Positions 26,221 through 34,523 of a stretch of 64,000 nt of DNA are shown here, in pieces; the first letter of the stretch is position 1; the number at the start of each line of letters is the position of its first letter. The notes beneath the pieces were generated by a model, which searched no databases, was not told where the DNA came from, and was given only the letters and a program-made list of their open reading frames with translations. Source of the DNA: VXOZ01 sp965220045 (GTDB lineage: Bacteria; Chloroflexota; UBA11872; VXOZ01); NCBI GenBank assembly GCA_965220045.1, contig OZ244803.1, positions 3,286,001 through 3,350,000 of the forward strand, given 5' to 3'. Both the position numbers and the translations under genes were made by a program.

Positions 26221-26460
26221 CTAGCCGGAAGTCTGCTTCTCGATGTAGGCCACCGCATCTTTGATACTGCGGATCTCCTGGGCCTCTTCATCCGAGATCT
26301 GGATGCCGTATTCGTCCTCCAGCGCCATGATGAGCTCGACGAGGTCGAGAGAGTCCGCTTCCAGGTCTTCCTGGAAACGAGTCTCTTCCGAAATCTCGCC
26401 GACTTCCGCGCCGAGTTTGTCTGCTACTACCGCCTTTACCTGCTCCAGCGTATCGCTCAT
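26221..26460 (-). CDS. acpP: Acyl carrier protein
   Basis: A 79-residue acidic four-helix protein that carries fatty-acid intermediates on phosphopantetheine. The attachment serine is S37 in LEADSLDLVELI, with the DSL motif and the acidic recognition helix around it. Length and sequence are canonical. AGGAGCAGGTA lies just before the ATG. It is downstream of fabF-accB and bioY on the same strand, separated by a 525-bp gap. Confidence 0.96.
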   Translation of the reverse strand: MSDTLEQVKAVVADKLGAEVGEISEETRFQEDLEADSLDLVELIMALEDEYGIQISDEEAQEIRSIKDAVAYIEKQTSG

Positions 26461-26985
26461 TACCTGCTCCTCTACGCTTTGCGTAACGACACTACAATAG
26501 GAAAACCAAAAAAGTGCATCACTGCCAAGAGTGGGCTAACAAGGGAGGGGATGGTTTCTCTTCAAGACCTCGTCGCTCGACACCGAGGGGAATATAGCGC
26601 GGTTTCAGAAGTCACACACAGTGCCGCCCGGGAAAGCCCTGCCGCTACGAGAAACGAGCCACACGGCCGTCGGCCGGCTGCCCGCAACCCTTCGGCAAGG
26701 AACTCGCGGCCTCTGCTGGCGCGGGAGAGCACGCCGGAGAGCGTCGGCTCAGTCTCTAGCATTGCCCGGCACGCGCTGCCGTTACCACACGGCGTTGCCG
26801 CCTTCTGTTTTGCCGCCTCTATAGAGTATATAACCTCTGCCCTGCTTTATGAAAGTGCGAACAGGCCCAATCGCGCTATTTGGCGCGCAATTCGACCGCC
26901 CACTTTGCCATCCGGCCCGCAGCGGCACAAAGTGAGGCGGTTGCCTAAGAGCAAAAGCCCCGCGGCTTCCTGTGCGGGCCGCGCC
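26461..26985. other. 525-bp gap between acpP and bioY; long inverted repeat near bioY end
   Basis: No gene is supported. AAGTGAGGC at about 26929 and GCCTCACTT at about 26984 form a 9-bp stem around a GC-rich loop. This lies right at the bioY stop and could help terminate its transcript. The acpP promoter is presumably in the 26461-26560 part, which is AT-richer than its surroundings. Confidence 0.35.
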
Positions 26986-27582
26986 TCACTTCTTAACGCC
27001 GGGCAAGGTGAGACCCAACCGCGTCCCGCCGTACACGAGGCCGACGGCGATGATAGCCTTGGCTATGTCAATCAAGACGAACGGCTCCACGCCGTTGCGG
27101 TACGCGAGCATCCAGGGGCTGACTTCATCTCTGACGAGGAAGTACCACTGCGCCAAGTGGTACCAGCCGAGGACATAGATGGCGGCTATTCCTACCAGCG
27201 CGGCGACAATTGAGAGGCGGGGTCCCAGCCAATGAGCCAATATTCCAATGAGCGGAGCGGCGACGAGAAAGCCCCAAATGTACCCGCCGGTGGGCCCAAG
27301 CAGCCAAGCGATGCCGGAACCGCCGCCGGAGAAGACCGGCAAGCCCACGATGCCCGCGCCGATGTATTCGGCCAGGGCAAGGAACGACTGGCGCGGCGTC
27401 AGGCTGAGACCGATGAGCAGGACCGCCAAGACCTGCAGGGTGATGGGCACCGGCGTAAACCAGAGGTGAAACTCCGCCCGCGCTGCCACAGCTACCAGCA
27501 CCGCCGCAAACGTCGCCAAGGCAACCGCCATGAGCGCACTGCGCGCGGTTTCGCCGGAAAGGATCGTCTCTCGCGCCGTCAT
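26986..27582 (-). CDS. bioY: Biotin transporter BioY (ECF S component)
   Basis: A 198-residue membrane protein with six hydrophobic segments. The BioY landmark GPTGGYIWGFLVAAPLIG (near residue 91) and the N-terminal ITLQVLAVLLIGLSL region are present. It binds biotin and works alone or with an ECF energising module (EcfAAT), which is not in the window. Its position between accB (biotin carrier) and acpP suggests biotin supply is tied to fatty-acid synthesis. No BirA-type operator was recognised. Confidence 0.92.
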   Translation of the reverse strand: MTARETILSGETARSALMAVALATFAAVLVAVAARAEFHLWFTPVPITLQVLAVLLIGLSLTPRQSFLALAEYIGAGIVGLPVFSGGGSGIAWLLGPTGGYIWGFLVAAPLIGILAHWLGPRLSIVAALVGIAAIYVLGWYHLAQWYFLVRDEVSPWMLAYRNGVEPFVLIDIAKAIIAVGLVYGGTRLGLTLPGVKK

Positions 27583-27682
27583 CTATCACTCTCCTCGTTT
27601 GCAGATGTGCCATGTTCGCTTGGAAAGCCGGCTATGCAATCCAAATTTACCCAACGTTTCCTCTTGTTTCCTTGCCACGCAG

Positions 27683-27860
27683 AGCGGGGGACAAGCCCCC
27701 GCGCTACATGTGCCAAGCGTGCCATACGGAGCGGGGGACGAGCCCCCGCGCTACATGTGCCAAGCGTGCCATACGGAGCGGGGGACGAGCCCCCGCGCTA
27801 CGTGTGCCAAGCGTGCTATCCGGAGCGGGGGACATGCCCTCGCGCTACGGGTCGTTCAGT
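27683..27860. repeat. 47-bp tandem array of family A palindromes (4 units)
   Basis: AGCGGGGG starts at 27683, 27730, 27777 and 27824, exactly 47 bp apart. Each unit is a family A palindrome plus the linker TGTGCCAAGCGTGC. The linker is nearly identical between units, so it is not a CRISPR array. It sits between bioY and accB. Confidence 0.85.
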
Positions 27861-27880
27861 TTCGCCGGCTTTGCGTCTTG

Positions 27881-28357
27881 CTACGTGTCGTCTGAAGTTG
27901 CCGTTTCCGCATCCAGCGCGATGAGGTCTTGCCCGCTCTGCACCATGTCACCGGATTCTACCAGCAATGCCGTCACCCGACCAGCGCGGTCGGCGTGCAC
28001 CTCGTTGAAGACTTTCATCGCTTCAATCAAAGCAACGACCTGACCGGCCTCGACGCGGTCGCCGACCTGCACGAAAGCATCGGCCTCAGGACTGGAGCGG
28101 TCATAGTAGATGCCGTTAAAGGGCGCTTGAATCGCGGTGCGGCTCACCGGTTCCGTGGCGGGCGCAGGCGCACTGTCCACGGGCGCTTGGGGCACGACGC
28201 CCGGCCGGCGGCGCAGGTACACTGCCGTGTCGCCATAGCGAATCTCGACCTCGCTGACGGGCGTATCCCGCAAGGCGTCCATGAGGTCGTGCACGCCTTT
28301 TACCCAGGCGTCGCCCTTATTGCTCGTCGCTCTGTTGGGATTCTGCTTCTCTGCCAC
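27881..28357 (-). CDS. accB: Biotin carboxyl carrier protein of acetyl-CoA carboxylase
   Basis: A 158-residue protein. The C-terminal biotinyl domain has EAMKVFNEV with the biotinylated lysine at about residue 115, preceded by a Pro/Ala-rich linker (about 55-75) and an N-terminal helical segment. The FNGIYYDRSSP thumb region is present. The usual AMKM/L is AMKV here, a conservative change. It carries carboxybiotin for malonyl-CoA synthesis. fabF ends nine bases upstream of its start, so the two are co-transcribed. Confidence 0.94.
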   Translation of the reverse strand: MAEKQNPNRATSNKGDAWVKGVHDLMDALRDTPVSEVEIRYGDTAVYLRRRPGVVPQAPVDSAPAPATEPVSRTAIQAPFNGIYYDRSSPEADAFVQVGDRVEAGQVVALIEAMKVFNEVHADRAGRVTALLVESGDMVQSGQDLIALDAETATSDDT

Positions 28358-28366
28358 GTGTCAGTT

Positions 28367-29617
28367 CTAGACCTCGTATCGTGTAAAGACCAGGCTCGCG
28401 TTGTGCCCGCCGAAACCGAAGCTATTGTTCATGGCCGCATGCACGGCCGCGTTACGCGCGGTATTGGGCACGTAATCCAGATTGCACTCGGGATCTGGTT
28501 CATCATAGTTGATTGTGGGCGGGATCAGGCTTTCCTCGATAGCTTTCAGGCAGAAGACGGATTCCACGCCGCCCGCGCCGCCGAGCAAATGTCCGGTCAT
28601 GGACTTGGTGGAACTCACGGCAAGCCTGCCGGCATGCGCGCCGAACACCGCCTTGATGGCCTGGGTCTCCGCCCGGTCGTTGAGCGGCGTGGAGGTGCCG
28701 TGGGCGTTGATGTACTGCACGTCGTGCGGCGAGAGCTGTGCCTGCTCCAGGGCGCTCTGCATGGCGCGGGCCGCGCCTTCGCCGTCTTCCGGCGGCGCGG
28801 TGATGTGGCTGGCGTCCGCGGTCGCGCCGTAGCCGGCCACCTCGCCGTAGATGTGCGCGCCGCGGTCCAGGGCATGGTCCAGGCGCTCCAAAACCAGAAT
28901 GCCCGCGCCCTCCCCAACCACAAAGCCGTCACGCTGCTTCTCAAAGGGCCGCGAGGCTGCCGCCGGGGCGTCGTTGCGCGTGGAAAGCGCGCGCATGGCG
29001 GCAAAACCGGCAATGGTCATGGGCGTCACCGCGGCCTCGCTGCTGCCGCAAACCATCACGTCGGCGTCGCCGCGCCGGATGGCCGCCGCGCCCTCGCCCA
29101 CGGCGTGTGCGCCGGTGGCGCAGGCGGAGACGACGGCCAAATTCGGCCCGCGCAAGCCAAAACGGATGGAGATCGCCCCCGCCGCCGTATCGGTGAGCAG
29201 CATGGGAATGAGAAACGGGCTCAAGCGGCTGGGCCCCCGCGCGGCCATGACGGCGAACTGGGATTCCAGCGACTCGATGCCGCCGATGCCGGAGCCTACG
29301 AAAACTCCGATCCGTTCGGTGTTGTGCCTGTTAAGGTCGAGACCCGAGTCGTCCATGGCTTGTTGGCCCGCCGCCACCGCGTACTGCGTGAAGCGGTCCA
29401 TGCGCCGCACTTCGCGGGCGTCCACGAACTGACGGGGATCGAAGTCCTTGACTTCACCGGCTATCTGGGCCGCGAAACCGTCCGTGTCGAAGCGGCTGAT
29501 GCGCGTTATGCCGGGCGTACCGGCACACACGGCGCGCCAGGAATCAGCGACGGTATTCCCCACCGGGGTCACCGCGCCCATGCCGGTGACGACTACACGT
29601 GAACGCAATTTACGCAC
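28367..29617 (-). CDS. fabF: 3-oxoacyl-[acyl-carrier-protein] synthase II
   Basis: A 416-residue condensing enzyme. The catalytic Cys is at about residue 166 in VVSACATGAHAV. The two histidines are in INAHGTSTPLND and SMTGHLLGGAGG, and the C-terminal NNSFGFGGHNAS is intact. It elongates acyl-ACP with malonyl-ACP. Translation starts with GTG (29617); MRKLRSRVVVTGMGAVTPVG is a standard beginning. It is the first gene of the leftward fabF-accB-bioY-acpP group. The upstream region is full of family C repeats. Confidence 0.95.
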   Translation of the reverse strand: MRKLRSRVVVTGMGAVTPVGNTVADSWRAVCAGTPGITRISRFDTDGFAAQIAGEVKDFDPRQFVDAREVRRMDRFTQYAVAAGQQAMDDSGLDLNRHNTERIGVFVGSGIGGIESLESQFAVMAARGPSRLSPFLIPMLLTDTAAGAISIRFGLRGPNLAVVSACATGAHAVGEGAAAIRRGDADVMVCGSSEAAVTPMTIAGFAAMRALSTRNDAPAAASRPFEKQRDGFVVGEGAGILVLERLDHALDRGAHIYGEVAGYGATADASHITAPPEDGEGAARAMQSALEQAQLSPHDVQYINAHGTSTPLNDRAETQAIKAVFGAHAGRLAVSSTKSMTGHLLGGAGGVESVFCLKAIEESLIPPTINYDEPDPECNLDYVPNTARNAAVHAAMNNSFGFGGHNASLVFTRYEV

Positions 29618-29844
29618 TTTCCTTGCAAAACCAGCGGCGAAACGGCCTTGGGAGATCGTTACTCAACCTCTCGTCAAGGTGGGAAACTCCCCTCCTCCAC
29701 GACGGGAGAGGGCGAACCTTTGTTCCCGGACTGAGGCTAAGCAACGGCTTCCTTACAGACTACCCTCGGCTCGTGAACTCTCTTGGCTTCCGCTAGTGAG
29801 ACTACACTACAGAGTTGTCGAATTCAACGCGGCGCGTTCCGATC

Positions 29845-30122
29845 ACCCTTCGACAGGCTCAGGGCGAACGGATGAGCGTGCGCCTTTCGACAAGCTCAGG
29901 GTGAGCGGATGAGCGCGCACCCTTCGACGGGCTCAGGGCGAACGGGTAGGTGTCCCCCCTTTCGACTGGCTCAGGGCGAACAGATGAGCGCACACACCCT
30001 TCGACAGGCTCAGAGCCTGCCCCGTACTCGACAATGGGGCGAGCGGTTTGGTAAGTGCCCTTCGACAGGCTCGGGGCGAACGGATAGGCGTGCGCCCTTC
30101 GACGGGCTCAGGGCGAACGGGA
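29845..30122. repeat. 37-39-bp array of family C repeats (7 or more units)
   Basis: TTCGAC(A/G)(G/A)GCTCAGGG cores start at 29849, 29886, 29923, 29961, 30000, 30061 and 30098. Spacing is 37-39 bp except for one 61-bp step that contains an extra GAGCCTGCCCCGTACTCGAC insert. Spacers are short variants of the same GCGAACGGATGAGCGnnCnCC text. This fills the fabF/DAO-oxidoreductase gap of about 600 bp. Confidence 0.85.
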
Positions 30123-30215
30123 CGCGCTGCCCTTTGACAAGGTGCGGAGAATCACAGAGGTTTCCTAAGCTTTCGGCGTAACTTTAGCTTTCGACGTAAC
30201 TCTCGGTGGGTAAAA

Positions 30216-31334
30216 TCACGCGCCCAGGAAGCGGCTCGCCAGCCACGGCGCCAGATCCAATTCAGTCTTGCCTTCCATGATCCACTTGGCGTTATATTCA
30301 CCAAGCGCCACGGAGAACTTGAAGCCGCGGCCGCTCCAGCCGCAATCGAGGAACAGGTTCTTGTAGCCCGCAATGTAGCCCAGGAGGGGTTTCAGGTCGG
30401 GCGTATCGTCGTAGCAGGTCTGGTACGCGCCTTGAAAACGGCCGCGCTTCATCTTCGGCAGTCGCCGTTCGATCACTTCCGTCGTCCAGTCCACCATCCA
30501 CTGCGGCGGTACCGCGTTGGTGGGGTCGGGCTCGATCTTCACCAGCGGGTCGCGGCGGTCGCACAGCACGCGGAAGTGCTTGTTGTGCCAGGGAATGATG
30601 GCGAGGTCCACGCTGAACACCGGCGGGCGGTCGTAGAAGTCCGGCGGCTGGCGGTAGAACGACACACCGACCTGTGAGGGCTGAATCGGCAGATGCAATC
30701 CCGCCGAGCGCGCCACTTTGTGGCTCCACGGCCCGCACGCGAGCACGACCGTGCCGGGCACGATCGCGCCGCCGGGGGTCTCCAACCGTTCGATGCGTCC
30801 ATTCTGGGCGTGGATGTGCGTCACCGGCGTGAACTCGCGGATTTCCGCGCCGTGGGCTCGCGCGCCGGCAACATACGACTGCATGGTGCGGTAGGCGTCC
30901 ACATTGCCGGTCTCGCCGTAGAGCAGCGCCGCGCCCGCGCCCTCCATGTTGGCTTCCGGATAGAAGTCCTTGGCCTCGTCGAGCGTGAGCGCGCGGGCGG
31001 CGGAGCCATTCTTTCTCGCCCGCGCGGCAGCGTTCTCGGCTAATTCCATAGAATTGTAGAGATTCAGGATGCCGTATTTGAAGAATCCGCAGTCGCCGCC
31101 GATGACGTCGCCAAAGTTGTCGTAGATGTCGCGGGCGCGCACCGCCAGTTTGGCGATGGTGTCGGTCATTTCCGCCTGCTGGCCGCACATGGCGCCGGAC
31201 ATGGAGCTCGTGCCGGAACCGATGGTCTTGCGTTCGCAGAGCACGACCTTGCCCGCGCCGGCTTTCGCGAGATGATACGTAATCGTGGTGCCGACAATGC
31301 CACCGCCTATTACGACAACGTCCGCGGTTTCCAT
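30216..31334 (-). CDS. FAD-dependent oxidoreductase, DAO family (sarcosine/glycine oxidase-like)
   Basis: A 372-residue flavoprotein. The dinucleotide-binding motif is VVVIGGGIVGTTITYHLA (6-23), and the DAO-family C-terminal FLDCGWSGRGFKFSVALGE (around 335) closes the FAD site. GSGTSSMSGAMCGQQAEM in the region that contacts the isoalloxazine has a Cys that could in principle form a covalent flavin link. The substrate is probably an N-methylated or D-amino acid or a dimethylglycine-like compound; nothing adjacent decides. GGAAGG lies 12 bases before the ATG. It lies downstream of the twin deacetylases on the same strand. Confidence 0.85.
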   Translation of the reverse strand: METADVVVIGGGIVGTTITYHLAKAGAGKVVLCERKTIGSGTSSMSGAMCGQQAEMTDTIAKLAVRARDIYDNFGDVIGGDCGFFKYGILNLYNSMELAENAAARARKNGSAARALTLDEAKDFYPEANMEGAGAALLYGETGNVDAYRTMQSYVAGARAHGAEIREFTPVTHIHAQNGRIERLETPGGAIVPGTVVLACGPWSHKVARSAGLHLPIQPSQVGVSFYRQPPDFYDRPPVFSVDLAIIPWHNKHFRVLCDRRDPLVKIEPDPTNAVPPQWMVDWTTEVIERRLPKMKRGRFQGAYQTCYDDTPDLKPLLGYIAGYKNLFLDCGWSGRGFKFSVALGEYNAKWIMEGKTELDLAPWLASRFLGA

Positions 31335-31513
31335 GCTACTGCCGCCTTCCTCTCGTGCTCGGTAAGCTAAGGCCTGCCTGAAATGGCGTAAAGTATTGCC
31401 ATTATTCTAGACGGAACGAGGTCGAGCCGCACGTTTCAGAGCGAGGAAGCGCTCATAGGTGCGACGTGCCACCTTTCCCGCAGATTTGTTCGCGGTGGTT
31501 GCGGAATTGGTTC

Positions 31514-32422
31514 TCAGTTATTGAGATGGTCCGCAATCTCGCGGTTGGTCGTGGCCCAGCAGCCGCCGGGCTTAGCCAGCGCGTGACGCAGCACGGCATC
31601 TACCATGTCGCAGTGGGGATCGCGGGCGGCAATATCCGACGGATGACAGCACAGGCTGAAGATTTGCTTGTTGGCGTGGGCGTGGTCCACACCGGCTTTG
31701 ATGAGATCGATGAACTCCCAGCGGTCCAAGTCCATGTGCCGGAACGCCCAGATGGAGGTGATGCCCATGAGCGGGATTTCCAAGAGGCCGTTGGGGTAAC
31801 GGTACGGTTGCAGCTTGTTGAGACTGGCGCCAAATGCCGCTTCCAGTGCCGCCGTGGGATGGTGCCGCACCTGGGGGTCTACGGGATAGTGATAGTTGGC
31901 GGAAGCAAAGCGAAAGCCTTCGTCTTTCAGCACGTCTTGCACGTCCGGCACGTCGTCGAGCCCGCCTTCGAAGCCGCCGGGCGTGCGGAAGCCCTGGGGC
32001 CGTTCACCCAGTTTCTCTTCAATTGCGTCACTCGTTTGGCGGATTTCCTGGCGGATGACTTCCAGCGGCGTCAGACCCGCGGCGCGCCAGGGGGCGTTGG
32101 CGTAGACCTCCTGCAGGCCGTCAATCGTCTTGGCCTTCACGTTCACGTGGGTATAGGTATGGTTGTCGACGGCATGGCCGTCGTCCACGAGTTTCTTCAG
32201 GTAGTCAATGTCCGGGTCTTCCAGGGCGCTGCCGACCAAGAAGAACTGCAGCTTGACGCCATAGCCTTTGGCAATATCGCTCATTCTTTGCAGATACAGC
32301 TTGGTGCCCTCGTCTATCTCACCCTTGCGATGGTTCCACCGGGAGGTCCAGTAGGGAAAGTTGGGGGTCATCTCGATATCGAACGTGAGACTGAGAGCGA
32401 ATTCGGTGCCGTTGGGAAACAT
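31514..32422 (-). CDS. Polysaccharide deacetylase family protein, copy 2 of a tandem pair
   Basis: A 302-residue NodB-fold protein. Motif 1 is LTFDIEM (Asp and acidic neighbour), motif 2 HTYTH (metal-binding histidines) and motif 3 RTPGGF. ATG 32422 is chosen over the longer frame to 32545: AAAGGA lies seven bases upstream and it aligns exactly with the start and 302-residue length of the neighbouring paralogue. No signal peptide is present, so this may act on a small cytoplasmic amide or urea ring, like allantoinase-type PuuE members, rather than on cell-wall polysaccharide. Confidence 0.85.
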   Translation of the reverse strand: MFPNGTEFALSLTFDIEMTPNFPYWTSRWNHRKGEIDEGTKLYLQRMSDIAKGYGVKLQFFLVGSALEDPDIDYLKKLVDDGHAVDNHTYTHVNVKAKTIDGLQEVYANAPWRAAGLTPLEVIRQEIRQTSDAIEEKLGERPQGFRTPGGFEGGLDDVPDVQDVLKDEGFRFASANYHYPVDPQVRHHPTAALEAAFGASLNKLQPYRYPNGLLEIPLMGITSIWAFRHMDLDRWEFIDLIKAGVDHAHANKQIFSLCCHPSDIAARDPHCDMVDAVLRHALAKPGGCWATTNREIADHLNN

Positions 32423-32499
32423 GTGAGCGTCCTTTTGAATTCGATTGCGCAAAGAATGCGAGCAGCGGGTGTTGCTATGCTGCTCTAATCCACTTGCCG

Positions 32500-33408
32500 T
32501 CAATTCAGCGTATGCGCCACCATCTCCTGGTTCGTCGTTATCCAACAGCCGCCGGGTTTGTCCAGGGCGTAGCGCAGGACGATATTCAGCATGTCGCAGT
32601 GGGGATCGCGGACGGCAAGCACCGGCGGATGGAAGCAGAGGCTCAGCACCTGCTGGTTGGCGTGGGCGTGGTCGATGCCGCGCTTGAGCACGTTGATGAA
32701 TTCCCAGCGGTCCAGGTCGAGTACACGAAACGCCCAGATGTCCGTGATGCCCGCCAAGGGCAGTTCCGGCAGCCCGTTGGGATAGCGGGAGGGCTGGAGG
32801 GCATCGATGCTCGCCTCCATCGCTTGGTTGAGCACGTCCGCCGAGGGGCGCTTCTGTTGCGGGTCCACGGGAAAGTAGTACCGCGCCGAGGCATACTGCA
32901 TGCCCGCGTCGCTGACGACTTCCTGCACCGCGGGCACGTCGTCCAGGCCGTTGTTGAAGCCGCCGGGCGTGCGAAAGCCGGTGGGCGCGACGCCGAGCTT
33001 GTCGTAAATGGCCGTGGAAGTTTGTTGAATCTCACGCTCGATGCACTCGAGCGCATTGAGGCCGGCGGCCCGCCAGGGGGCGTTGGCGTACACCGGCTGG
33101 AGTTGCGGGATGTCCTGTGCCTTAACGGAGACGTGGTTGTACGTGTGGTTGTCTACGGCGTGGCCTTCGGCCGTCATGCGCTTGAGGTAGTCGATGTTTG
33201 GGTCTTCCAGCGCGCGGCCCACGAGAAAGAACTGGAACTTGACGCCAAAATCGTCCGCCACGTCCAGCATCTTGCCCATGTAGAGCTTGCTGTCCTCGTC
33301 AATGGCGCCCTTGCGATGGTCCCACACCGACGTCCAGTACGGGAAGTTGGTGCACATTTCGATATCGAACGTCAGGCTGAGGCCGAAATCCGCTCCATTT
33401 GGGTACAT
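32500..33408 (-). CDS. Polysaccharide deacetylase family protein, copy 1 of a tandem pair
   Basis: A 302-residue paralogue of the next gene, with the same motifs: LTFDIEM, HTYNH, RTPGGF. ATG 33408 has AGGAG seven bases upstream; an upstream in-frame ATG at 33429 lacks one. The two genes are 77 bp apart, equal in length and clearly a tandem duplication with diverged interiors (for example YPVDPQVRHHP against YFPVDPQQKRP). Cytoplasmic by sequence. Probably one transcript. Confidence 0.85.
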   Translation of the reverse strand: MYPNGADFGLSLTFDIEMCTNFPYWTSVWDHRKGAIDEDSKLYMGKMLDVADDFGVKFQFFLVGRALEDPNIDYLKRMTAEGHAVDNHTYNHVSVKAQDIPQLQPVYANAPWRAAGLNALECIEREIQQTSTAIYDKLGVAPTGFRTPGGFNNGLDDVPAVQEVVSDAGMQYASARYYFPVDPQQKRPSADVLNQAMEASIDALQPSRYPNGLPELPLAGITDIWAFRVLDLDRWEFINVLKRGIDHAHANQQVLSLCFHPPVLAVRDPHCDMLNIVLRYALDKPGGCWITTNQEMVAHTLN

Positions 33409-33569
33409 TCGTACGCTCCTGGTGTCCATGGAATGTGCTTGGCCGAGTCTCATTGGTAACCTGGCTAATTCTGGTTAGCTGCCAGGCTATTGCGGGATAC
33501 TTGCGCTGGCTCAAACGATCTGAAGCAGGCGGACTGGTCGAACTGGAGACATGTCGGGAGAAGCTTCTA

Positions 33570-33920
33570 CTACGGGAACAGCTTGAGCACCGCGATGATA
33601 AGACCCGCTACAGCAAACATCATTGTGCCTAAGCGGATCGTCATGCGTAGTTCCAGTTCACGCAGTTTCGCATCGGTTCGTTGCTCAAGTGCTTGCAGGT
33701 TAGCCTTGGTCTCCTCTCGGAGGGCGTGAATCTGCGCTGTGGTTTCCTCTCGGAGGGCCCGAATCTGCACTGTGGTCTGCTGACTGAGAGCTTCTATATC
33801 CGACTTGGTGGCCACAGTGTCGCGGGCTTCGCCAACAGTCTCGATCAGGGTCTCAGCTTGCGCCTCGTCGAAACCCACGCCCATCAGTGCCTTTATCGCT
33901 TTATGGGTGTCAACACTCAT
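33570..33920 (-). CDS. Coiled-coil, C-terminally membrane-anchored small protein (DUF1640/CCDC90-like)
   Basis: A 116-residue protein. MSVDTHKAIKALMGVGFDEAQAETLIETV at the start matches the usual opening of the DUF1640-type family. A long coiled coil follows, built from an imperfect 11-residue repeat (ALREETTAQIH / ALREETKANLQ), and one C-terminal hydrophobic helix (MMFAVAGLIIAVLKLF). The function of bacterial members is unknown. The repeated segment arises from an internal 33-bp duplication. Confidence 0.75.
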   Translation of the reverse strand: MSVDTHKAIKALMGVGFDEAQAETLIETVGEARDTVATKSDIEALSQQTTVQIRALREETTAQIHALREETKANLQALEQRTDAKLRELELRMTIRLGTMMFAVAGLIIAVLKLFP

Positions 33921-34077
33921 CCCTGTTCACTTTCAGCACTCATCCAAACTCTAGCTATTCACTTTCCGAGGCTACAGAAACACTCCAGGCGCTCCTGCAC
34001 TGCCACCATGTGCGCCCATTATACTCACCAATCTAGAAACAGGAGAAGCCTCATCGCTCCATACAGCACTGTGGGAC

Positions 34078-34338
34078 CTAACGCGACTCAAGGATGAACT
34101 TAATCGCCGTTCGCTCGCCGTTCTCCACCGTCACTTCGATGAACGCGGGGACGCAGATGAGGTCGATGCCACTCGGCGCCAAATAGCCGCGCGCAATGAC
34201 GATAGATTTAATGGCCTGGTTCACCGCTCCCGCGCCGATTGCCTGGACCTCGGCCCGTCCGGATTCCCGCACCACGCCGGCGATTGCGCCGGCCACCGCC
34301 GTCGGCTTGGATTGTGACGCTACCTTTAGGATCTCCAT
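34078..34338 (-). CDS. spoVS: Stage V sporulation protein S family (Alba-like)
   Basis: An 86-residue protein, exactly the family length. MEILKVASQSKPTAVAGAIA and AIGAGAVNQAIKSIVIARGY are near-invariant SpoVS features. ATG 34338 with GGGGGAGCAA upstream is chosen over 34371. SpoVS is needed for spore coat and septation in Bacillus but also occurs in many non-sporulating bacteria. Its Alba-like fold suggests nucleic-acid binding. It lies downstream of rny on the same strand, as in Bacillus where rny and spoVS are near neighbours. Confidence 0.95.
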   Translation of the reverse strand: MEILKVASQSKPTAVAGAIAGVVRESGRAEVQAIGAGAVNQAIKSIVIARGYLAPSGIDLICVPAFIEVTVENGERTAIKFILESR

Positions 34339-34523
34339 TTGCTCCCCCTCCGGCTCCAGTGTAGAGTGCAACGATTGTCGCCCAGGTGGGCCAGAGCAAT
34401 AATTCGCAATTCGCCTCGCCTATGCCCGCACTCCTCATGCGCCGCTGCCGCGCCTCGGTGCGCGGCAGGAACCGAGCCTGCGTTCTGCTCAGCGGCGGCC
34501 TCGCGGGCCCGACTTCCCAGTTT

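Noticed and set aside
27683..30122. CRISPR arrays at 27.7 kb (47-bp) and 29.8 kb (37-39-bp)
   Set aside because: The spacers are near-identical to each other, not unique, and no cas gene is present. They are tandem REP-like repeats.
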